A stretch of DNA of 64,000 nucleotides from Daphnia carinata (Eukaryota > Arthropoda > Branchiopoda > Diplostraca > Daphniidae). A program made the position numbers and the translations under genes. The notes beneath the pieces are model-generated. The model was not told the DNA's origin. It saw only the letters and a program-made list of their open reading frames with translations, and did no database searches. Positions 25,679-33,548 of this stretch are shown in pieces. The stretch spans positions 12,308,638-12,372,637 of the forward strand of contig NC_081331.1 in the NCBI RefSeq assembly GCF_022539665.2, written 5' to 3'. Positions within the stretch are counted from its first letter, which is position 1. Every line of letters begins with the position of its first letter.

Positions 25679-25726
25679 AGCTGAGGAACTGATGAGAGTC
25701 GAGCCTTTTTCTTGAGCAATTTATAC
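25679..25726 (-). promoter_or_regulatory. Core promoter of gene A (TATA + TCAGT initiator)
   Basis: On the minus strand GTATAAA starts at 25726, and the initiator block CATCAGTTCCTCAGCT runs 25694-25679. From the TATA T (25725) to the initiator A (25690) is 35 bp, exactly as in genes B and C. The ATG follows 51 bp after the initiator A. Confidence 0.75.
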
Positions 25727-26496
25727 TCGATCGCTCAATGTCAAGTCGTCCTAAAGCAATACGAAACCAATACCGGTGATTTTCACACGATCGTCCTTGT
25801 AATTAAGTTTTATTGCTTCTTCGCGACACACGGTTATTGCTTCCTCTCGTGAACGGAATCGTGCAAAACAATTGAATAAGGTGGGGAAAAGCAGATTGCT
25901 CTGTTGGATACACGGCACGTACATCGAGACTTTCAATATCTAAATCTTAACAATCGCACTTGTCTGCATACTTTGCTTCACTGTAATGAAGTACTTTCAT
26001 ATTAGAGAAGTGTTGAAATTACGTAATCACGAAGCAGCAACATATTAAAGGTGAGGAAGATGATGTGCTCTTTCAGCATTTTTCAAAAGGAGTGACTACA
26101 ATCCCATAATATTTGTCCAAGGTTACAGGCAATTTAGCCTTTTGGAATATTTACAATGAATTTCTGTGTAAATTTAATATTAAAACATTCGACTATAAGG
26201 CAACACATTTTTTTGTGGGAGTCAAATATGTACTGAAGATCTTCAAGTAAATGGGTCACAGATACAATGAAAAGGTACATGCCAATAAACAATACGAAAA
26301 GAGAAGCAATGGCTCCGAGATAGAGGGTCGAAAAAAAAGTCCTGAGTCACGTGAAAAGTAGATAAAAACACAAAGAAACGAAGGAAAAATATGCATTCTG
26401 AGTTAAAATAGTAATAATTAAAAAATCCCGCCACGTTCAAACGTCGAATGTCAGTTAACTTTCGAAACGAGTTCCATCACATCTACCCGAAAGCAC
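25727..26496. other. Spacer between gene A and the Bicaudal-C-like gene
   Basis: It holds the gene A upstream region and the 3' UTR of the Bicaudal-C-like gene. The minus-strand frame 25936-25751 starts at an ATG (MKVSMYVP, 61 residues) and has a plausible composition, but no homology is recognised and no splice partner was found. It is not called as a gene. Confidence 0.4.
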
Positions 26497-28454
26497 TCAC
26501 GATCGTAACTCTAGAATGTCCAAACTTCCAAGTTGAAATACTTACGTTTTAAAATCAACATTTATCCCACATACCTTGAATAGCATTCCTCATAATTTTG
26601 CGGGCTCCAAACGAAGTGATTCCCAGACTGATCAAATCTTCGTCGTTCATAGTAGTAAACATCGCCATGTCGATTTCGTTTTGAAAAAACAGATCTAAAT
26701 TACATAGCAACAGGCAATATATTAAAGATACACCTCGAAACTTCTAATAATAATTCATACCCGAATAATGAGCCAAACCGACGGTCTCCAACAGATCAGA
26801 CAGTCGACGAAATGAGTTCTGATCGAACCGTGAAGCTGTCAGAGAAGCTGGAACGCATGACTCTATCCATGCAACTACATGAAGGGATGCCAATTAATGT
26901 TACTTACTCTAAAAATGCAGATGACAATAAGCATTTGTTCACTTACGTGGTGACGATAACGATGCAGAACCAACGCTTTCATCCGCGCTGGACAATGACG
27001 GTATTTCAACTACAATTCCACCGAACTGTTGGGACAAAGTATTTTGATGCGATGATGACAATTCCTTTAGCAACTTCTTCGAGGTTGGTACTATTAAACG
27101 AATAAATGACAAGATGAAGTAGAATTTCAATAAAGAAGGCAAACGAAATTTACGGAAATTTTTGCGGGTAAAATCAAGCGTTTTCCAGGTCTGTGGCAAA
27201 CTCGGCACGACGGCCTGATTGGTCGGTAGGCCAAAACAGCGTCTTAAAATCTCAAATAAGTTACCTAGAGAAAAGAATAGAAAATTAACTTATCGACTGA
27301 GGAAATTAAGAAAGACGTACGTGCATTCCATTCGTACGAAGTCAGTCGGATCGTCAAAATATCCATAACGGAAGGTTCTGCATGGAACAAAACATCGGCT
27401 TCTTCAGCTTCGGCCAGAAAGCAACGATTCATACGTTCGGAAGGAATTTGGACCATCAACTGCATCGGCAAAAGTCCCTGCCCAATCGTTTGCAAAACGA
27501 TACAATTCATTCTGTTTTTTAAAAATAGATTTTTCGTAAAATAACTTACGTTCAACATTGTATTTGCAATGTAAACGGCATCCAACGAAGAACCCTTTAT
27601 CCAGATGCAATATTTTTTGGGTAGCTCTTTCAAATGTGATACATCGGGACAACGTATCCCCGCACCTGTTACATGTGCGATTTTGTCCACGTGATCACGA
27701 ACAAGCCACACGTGATCAAACGATGTTTCAATCTTCATCATCATCGAGTCCTTATAAATGTAAATTTGGATAAAACATTGCGATTGATCAGATTTTTCAC
27801 TTCGTTCTTACCAAAGATGTTTGTGTTAAACAGCCGAACGACGTGACGGCTTCCTTAAGATGATGGATGCGATACTGTTGACCACGGATGTTCACTTGAC
27901 AATTGAGGCCATCAATCTTCGGATAAAAACGTAACAGGACTCCGTAGTTTTTGGAGAAATAATCGATTAATTGGCCTTGACCTAACGATGAAATCTTTTC
28001 TGAGCTGCAATCGACAATGATCTCGACCGGAATATCCATCTGCATTTCAAACGAAAGGAAAACGTTTAAGTAAAAAACCAAGGGCAGAATGAATGTGCGA
28101 ATTTTTATACTCGAATACGTTGACGAGCTTTTTCAAGATTAGGTAATTGTCCCCGAATGACGACGTTATTACATTTGGGTTCACCCGTTATGCGATTGCG
28201 ATCCGGGAAATGAATTCGTGTTCCAGTTTCTTCCATCAAACGATTGATATTCTGTCCCGATCTGCCAATCAGATGCGAATGGAACGTGTAGCTCACCTCC
28301 ATGGATAAAGTGGCCGAAAGAGTCTGAAAACATGCAAATGAAATTAAATATAAAATCAGATAAAGTTAAAATGGAATGAATTTTTCATTATTAATCGGGA
28401 AATGAGTACCAATGTGGCTGACGCAGTTCCTTGTTTGAGCGGCTGCTTCGCCAT
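26497..28454 (-). CDS. Bicaudal-C-like KH/SAM protein, short form
   Basis: Ten exons on the minus strand: 28454-28410, 28323-28111, 28039-27812, 27750-27550, 27477-27321, 27264-27154, 27090-26947, 26874-26761, 26694-26575, 26510-26497, giving 448 residues. Bicaudal-C binds mRNAs through KH domains and polymerises through a SAM domain. TLSMEVSYTFHSHLIGRSG opens a KH domain with a GRSG loop (about residues 16-86) that aligns with the second KH of BICC1. KH-like segments follow at about 87-162 and 163-260. The C-terminus (about 388-448) is a SAM domain: LLETVGLAHYSDLF, then LISLGITSFGARKIM. The usual first KH domain is absent, and the region between KH and SAM is only about 125 residues. The last exon codes only the end of ELRS. 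It is probably a divergent paralogue; full-length BicC may lie elsewhere. Confidence 0.8.
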
Positions 28455-29616
28455 GTTGCGTCCAGGCAAGAATTGGAGTGAATGAGGTCTGGTGAGGGAA
28501 GGTCAAGCCTGAAGAAAGGGGTCGGATTTCTAACCGACGTCCTCAAGGTCAAACGGGGTGAGTTTGATGGTCGCTGAACTTCGTTTATAACAACACCCCT
28601 CTTTCACAGGAGCTTCCCAGTTCCGTTGCCCACGGCTTTGGCTGTGACCTAACAAATCCCCGAAGACGTGCAAGAGTTAGCAGCTGGCGCACCCTTTCGG
28701 CCATCTCTGTCCAGAATCTTTAAGACAGCCGAGTTTCTATTTTAAACCCTCTTTTTCTTTCACTTTAACCATTCTTGTTATAGGGAAGAGGACAAACCGA
28801 CAGCGCTAAGGACATTACTGTCTATTTAACTCTTTGATCTTATTTATTTCTCGGCGTTTTGGTAATGTCATTACGCAGCTAAATGATCAACGGCTTCTGG
28901 TTTCGCGCAGACAGGTGACAGCCAAAGCCAACACGCAAATCAACACGATCGGTGTATGCCCAAATGAAATGGACAGTCAATTATGTCGCACGCTATTCGA
29001 CTAGAAATGGGCAGTGCGTCATGTATCGGGAAAATTGAATAAATATCGTGAAGCTTATAGTGGTGGTCAGCGGAGTGTGTCACTTCCAGGAACAGAACTT
29101 CTTCAACAGCTAAGAGTTGTCCTTCACGGACTATAGCTCGCCACCGCAACTTCATTAGCTCGCCAATTTGGCATAACACGCTTGGTGGTGCCTAAATGGC
29201 AATTTTTACGAGTTATTTTTGTGGCTGGATTGTGTTTGCATCTGTTGACAACGTACACTGTGTTCGAGGTGCGGTCAAAACAAATGGCTCAACAAATGAC
29301 TGAGAAAATACAACTGACGCGGAAAAATAAGACAAGATTAGTGGGAAAATGCATACTATTTTTTTTGCTTTAATCATTTTGTTGATTTTCTGTTTAGTTT
29401 TTCCCAACAGTTTTCGAGTACTTTGCAGTAGCGGCTCGTACGATGTCATTTGATGGGAGTAGTATACATCTTGTTTGGAGCACACTCTTTCAGGCGTGTG
29501 AAAATTTAATATTTTCTCATTTACGCAATTTGGAAACAAATAAAAATCCAAGACCTTTTATTAGCTATTTTACTGTTTTCTATCCAATTGCCCAGGATCG
29601 GCATTGAACGTTCAAG
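28455..29616. other. Spacer between the Bicaudal-C-like gene and gene B
   Basis: It contains the divergent promoters of the Bicaudal-C-like gene (-) and gene B (+). A plus-strand stretch, about 29125-29373, reads as a possible exon with one hydrophobic segment (FLRVIFVAGLCLHLLTTYTVF) followed by a charged helix, behind an acceptor-like TATAG. No ATG or partner exon was found. The minus-strand frame at 28940-29179 is unrecognised. Neither is called. Confidence 0.4.
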
Positions 29617-29663
29617 TATAAATAGCCGGATAAAAGGCGTCGATTAGCATCAGTTCCTCAACT
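29617..29663 (+). promoter_or_regulatory. Core promoter of gene B (TATA + TCAGT initiator)
   Basis: TATAAATA starts at 29617 and the initiator block CATCAGTTCCTCAACT lies at 29648-29663, with the presumed start A at 29652, 35 bp from the TATA T. The ATG is 48 bp further on, so the 5' UTR is very short. Confidence 0.78.
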
Positions 29664-29699
29664 GAGTACCTCCTGCTAATATCTTTTACCCACTCGAAA

Positions 29700-30341
29700 A
29701 TGAATTTGATGGTAAGTTGACTCGCATTTGAGTTTTCACCACAACCCAAATTATCTTTGGTGATTATGTCTTGCATTACTTTGTACGGATTGCAGATTTT
29801 CCTGGCATCTATCTTGGCCGTTGCCGTCGCCAACGGAGCAAATTCGATAAAGGACACCAACATTCAAGTTTCACCTGATCAAGACGTCGCTGAATTCTAC
29901 CGCCGAGGATTTTATGGCGGATATGGGGGCCACTGGCGCGGACGTCGATCAGCAGAGGAAGCGAAATCGGAATTAGAGGCTAGCGTTGAAAGTGGCAATG
30001 ATCAAGAAGCCAGCGAATATTATGCCAATCGTTTTTATGGTAATTATGGCCACCCTTCATATTACAGTCGATATGGAAGTTGGCGTGGTCGTCGTTCAAC
30101 CGGAGAGGTAAAACCGGAAATAGAGCCCAACTTTGAAGTAGTTGCTGATCAGGAAGCCAATGAATTTCGCCGTGGCTATTACGGAGGACACCACGGATAT
30201 TGGCGTGGACGTAGGTCGGCTGATGAAAACGCTAATACCCTTCAAATCGAACCGGATCAAGACATGAACGAGAATGTCAGACGTGGCTATTACGGTCATT
30301 CTTACGGTAGATACGGATCCTGGTACGGTAGACATTGGTAG
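29700..30341 (+). CDS. Gene B: secreted multi-module Gly/Tyr-rich precursor
   Basis: Two exons, 29700-29711 (MNLM) and 29796-30341, coding 185 residues. Function unknown. Residues 1 to about 21 are a signal peptide (IFLASILAVAVANG). Four modules follow, each opening with an acidic DQ(D/E)-x-x-E spacer, then a Gly/Tyr/His-rich stretch. Three end in WRGRR: GGHWRGRRSAEE, GSWRGRRSTGE and GYWRGRRSADE. The fourth ends the protein as GSWYGRHW. In modules 1 and 3 the Gly/Tyr stretch is also preceded by Arg-Arg, so cleavage at both sides and amidation at Gly would give GFYGGYGGHWR-amide and GYYGGHHGYWR-amide. This processing is inference. AATAAA lies at 30485. The same two-exon plan, promoter and N-terminus (SPDQDVAEF) as gene C show recent duplication. 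Cuticle or other extracellular structural protein is the alternative. Confidence 0.85.
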
Positions 30342-31375
30342 ACTGTGTCGTTTTAAATAACTCCTTTCCATTACTATGTTTAAGCAAACATGTATTAGCA
30401 AGGTTCGCTCCTAATGTACGTCCCCGATAAACGATACCTGATTCACAACTGCATTTATGCCCCTTCTTTTGGTCTTAACTTCCCAATAAACAATGTTTTT
30501 TTCTCACTTGAATGTGCGTTACTCACTTGGAGAGGATAATAGAGATTTAAGGTCCAATACACAGAAAAGTTATCATGGAATACGATGTTTTGTGTTTTAG
30601 TCTTAAGTTCCTAACACCAACTTTGTAATAAGCCTGTCAAAGCCATGTGAGCCAGTTTCCCCATAGCTCGTGATTGGCTTTTTATGTTCTGCAAATAGAC
30701 CACTTCCTTACTAAGAACATATCCATTGGCCTGGTGGAAGTGTTCTGGTTTTGAATGGTATCAATGAAGTACGCGGATATTGTCGTGGAGATTGGCGGAC
30801 ACCGGCATATGGCTATACGGTGTGTGATATAAACGTTTAAAAAGGCGATTGGCTTACTTATGAATTTGTAAAAATATTTGAAGAAAAGCATACGCCAGGA
30901 AGCCGCAACTGATGAACGTAACTGACTCACCAAAGTTTTGTCGTTTCTTGGTGTTGGATCACTTCTGCGAGGCGTTGTCTGCGTTAAAATAATAATAATA
31001 ATAATACAATAAATAAAGGGGCTCTCAATAATAAAATGATCTAATAATGGAATGGGTAATAATAAAAATTCAACATAGAGTCAAATTGTATAGTATCACT
31101 CATAAATTAAACGTCATTTATAGATACAGCACATTGAAATCGGAATTGCGCTTCATAGCAGCCAATTAATTGGCTGCCCGCAACCCTGAAATTCATGTAA
31201 TTAAAGCCAAGTAACATCACTATTTGCTTCTTATGTTTCACTAAACACTACAAAGAATAAACATTTATAGTTGACCGCAAAAACCATTAAGCGAAACTCA
31301 GGGTCGAGCATTTTGAGATTACGATCTGCAATGGATTCGTTTTGAAACTAAACCTCTTTATAGTGAACAGCGGAG
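30342..31375. other. Spacer between genes B and C with one decayed module
   Basis: About 1 kb without an intact gene. The gene B poly(A) signal AATAAA is at 30485. A degenerate copy of the precursor module lies at about 30762-30830. An (AAT)n patch is at about 30990-31006. Nothing else was recognised. Confidence 0.55.
30762..30830 (+). pseudogene. Decayed fragment of the W-R-G-R-R precursor module
   Basis: CGGATATTGTCGTGGA here matches CGGATATTGGCGTGGA of gene B module 3 at 15 of 16 bases. Read in frame it gives NEVRGYCRGDWR where the intact copy has NEFRRGYYGG and GYWRGRR, so the Trp and the Arg pair are lost. The open frame stops soon after. No signal peptide or promoter like those of the neighbours is attached. 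I read it as the remains of another gene copy between B and C. Chance similarity is possible because the match is short. Confidence 0.5.
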
Positions 31376-31422
31376 TATAAAAAGGCAGGTAAGAGCCCTT
31401 GATCAGCATCAGTTTCTCAACT
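31376..31422 (+). promoter_or_regulatory. Core promoter of gene C (TATA + TCAGT initiator)
   Basis: TATAAAAA starts at 31376 and the initiator block CATCAGTTTCTCAACT lies at 31407-31422, with the start A at 31411. This is again 35 bp from the TATA T. The ATG is 46 bp downstream. Confidence 0.78.
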
Positions 31423-31456
31423 ATCTTCAGCTTCCAACACTCTCACACGCTTCAAA

Positions 31457-32205
31457 ATGAAATTCACTGTAAGTTTACTTTAGTTTCAACGAATTGCTTG
31501 TTTCCATCTCATTGTATTGCCGCTATATCCTATCCCTTTCTCCAAATTCTATGTAAGATTATTTTGGCTTGCCTGTTGGTCCTGATTGTTGCGACTGAGG
31601 TAAAATCAGAATCGCAAAAAGGCGTGCAACTCTCACCTGATCAAGACGTCGCTGAATTTCATCGCGGAGGCTTTTATGGCGGATATCGGGGCTACTGGCG
31701 CGGACGTCGCTCAGCTGAACGAAAACCACAAAACGGAGTCAAAGATGATGCTGACGTCGATCGGGAGGTAAAGGATGAAGTTGAAGTCGATCAGGAGGCA
31801 AAGGATGAATTCGAAATCGACCGAGAAACAAAAGATGAAGTTGGAGCCGATCAGGAGGCAAAGGATGAGGTTGGAATCGATCAGGACGCAAAGGATGAAG
31901 TTGGAATTGACCAGGAAGCAAATGATGAAGTTGAAGTCGACGAAGAGGTGAACGAATATCACCGTGGCCGTCGCTCAGCTGAAGAGCTCAAAAACCTACG
32001 TGTTGATGCTGAAATCGCTGCTGATCAGGAAGCCAACGAGTTTCGTCGTGCCTACTATGGCGGATATCACGGACATTGGCGCGGTCGCCGATCCGCTGAG
32101 GAAATGAACGCGGCCATGAACGTTCCAGTTTATTCTGATCAGGATGCAAGCGAATGGTACGCTCGCCGCTATTACGAACGTCCCTATACTTATCGAGGCT
32201 ATTAG
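31457..32205 (+). CDS. Gene C: secreted Gly/Tyr-rich precursor with an acidic repeat
   Basis: Two exons, 31457-31468 (MKFT) and 31558-32205, coding 219 residues. Function unknown. The signal peptide (IILACLLVLIVATEVKS) is split by the intron after four codons, as in A and B. Module 1 (SPDQDVAEF to GYWRGRRSAE) is nearly the same as in gene B. Seven ten-residue acidic repeats follow (about residues 72-141), ending in HRGRRSAEE. Then comes a module with EFRRAYYGGYHGHWRGRRSAEE, from which AYYGGYHGHWR-amide could be cut. The C-terminus, DQDASEWYARRYYERPYTYRGY, resembles the module start of gene A. AATAAA motifs are at 32351 and 32363. Acidic spacers alternating with basic Gly/Tyr segments are typical of multi-peptide precursors, but also of some matrix proteins. 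Confidence 0.85.
31759..31968 (+). repeat. In-frame 30-bp minisatellite inside gene C (7 units)
   Basis: Seven imperfect 30-bp units code ten residues each of the form DQEAKDEVGI. Each begins with the DQ(D/E)A motif that also opens every module spacer, so the array probably arose by local expansion of the module start. No unit is frame-shifted. Confidence 0.9.
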
Positions 32206-33094
32206 GTGGATGCCACACTGGTAAAACTTTCGTTATTCGTAGAAATCCCTACGCTTGTTGATTGTTCTAATTAGACGTGGCATGTAGAAACTGACACATC
32301 AGGCCCTAAATTTGACTTTGCAAAACGCTCTTACAACTACTTCATTTTCGAATAAACATTTGAATAAACGCTCCATTTTGTTCTATTTGGACCTTTGTTA
32401 TCATGGTAGTTTGATGGACGGAATCGAGCACCGTTTACACCGAAGAGATGTCGTGTCATCACCGGTGTTATTCTTAGTATGTGGTTCTGAGGGAGGTTGA
32501 ACGGAGAGTCAACAGAAGAGATTAACTCCGGGCAAAAGGGTACAAAAAAAAACATTTTTGTCTCGTTCATCCCCGATAATAATGCGCATTTGCTATTTGC
32601 TTTCAAAAACTTAAAAGTCTTACCTGTCATCGCTAGATGGCTTTTGCTCCATCGACGAACTGCTGGCAGGAAAACCGTAAGGCGTTGAACAAAACCCGAA
32701 ATCTGAACATAGATTCTAAATATTAACACTACGAAAAAACGAAAATACTACCATTTTGTTAAGAACCTGTATTACTTTTTTATTCTTTTATGGGAAAAGG
32801 AGAGTACTGGGTAATTTCCCGTCAGAGATGTAGTTGTTTGTACCCTTGGAATAGTGGGGGCTGCACTAGCTTTCACAAACGGAACGACGGAACTGGGTGG
32901 ACGATTGCGAACGATTTAAGGTTGCTTAACCCTTGCCTTGTATGCTTCTAGAACATTGGGTTAAGGGTTAGAAAAATGTTCTCGGGGGAAAAGGTTAAAA
33001 GAATGGCGCGAAAAGCGTATGCTTTCATCAAGTGCGCCTTTTTTCTCGAACATTCAGTCAGAGTCGGAGTGAAGTGAGCTGTTGGTGCGTCGTA
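32206..33094. other. Gene C 3' region and spacer
   Basis: It contains the gene C poly(A) signals and no recognisable gene. The frames at 32312-32729 on both strands are unrecognised. Two interleaved 8-bp inverted repeats lie at 32925-32982 (see findings). TCAGTC near 33050 could be an initiator for the small gene that follows. Confidence 0.5.
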
Positions 33095-33548
33095 ATGGCT
33101 GTGGAACTTTTTACTTCCAGCATTTCATTTCTCAACATGTTCACCAATGCACTAGTGTCAGTAACAGGTATTAGTTAATATTACAACCTTTAACTATCAG
33201 TGATTTTAAATTCTTATAGTTTTCTTTTAATTTGTTTTATTTACGCCATAGTCCTAAAGACAGAAGCTGGGATCCATTTTCGAATGGTTTCTAGAGCACA
33301 TGCTGTGGGAGATGTCAGCAATCCCCGCCTTGACAGTTGTGGAGACTGTGGTTAATAAGTACGCCCTTCATCAAAGTGGTGATCGTCCGTCATCGATACT
33401 TCAGGTTAGTCTCTATTTTAAAACTAATTCCCTAGACTTTAGTTGTATGTGAATGTCGACTAAGGAAAGTGAAACTGCTTTTTGTTTTGTTACTTGGTTT
33501 TCATGATGAAATGTCCTTCAGGCTTTAAGCTCTATCCACACATCTTAG
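33095..33548 (+). CDS. Hypothetical small gene or 5' exons of a longer gene
   Basis: Possible exons 33095-33160, 33264-33404 and 33522-33548 join in frame to 78 residues. The middle exon reads IFEWFLEHMLWEMSAIPA then TVVETVVNKYALHQSGD, with a protein-like composition and good flanking AG and GT. A CAGTCAGAG initiator-like sequence lies some 45 bp before the ATG. No family is recognised. The donor of exon 1 could also be at 33168, which would break this frame, and exon 3 is weak. It may instead be the 5' end of a gene with long introns. Treat the product as unknown. Confidence 0.33.

Noticed and set aside
25751-25936. 61-residue minus-strand frame MKVSMYVP...
   Set aside because: It begins with ATG and has reasonable composition, but there is no splice partner, promoter or homology. 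It could be chance or an old fragment.
28940-29179. Minus-strand translation IHDALPIS, which recalls translated Illumina adapter sequence
   Set aside because: At the base level the match to the adapter is interrupted by several differences, so contamination is not supported.
29125-29373. Possible plus-strand exon with one hydrophobic helix
   Set aside because: There is no start codon in frame, an upstream stop, and no partner exon. It is too little to call a gene.
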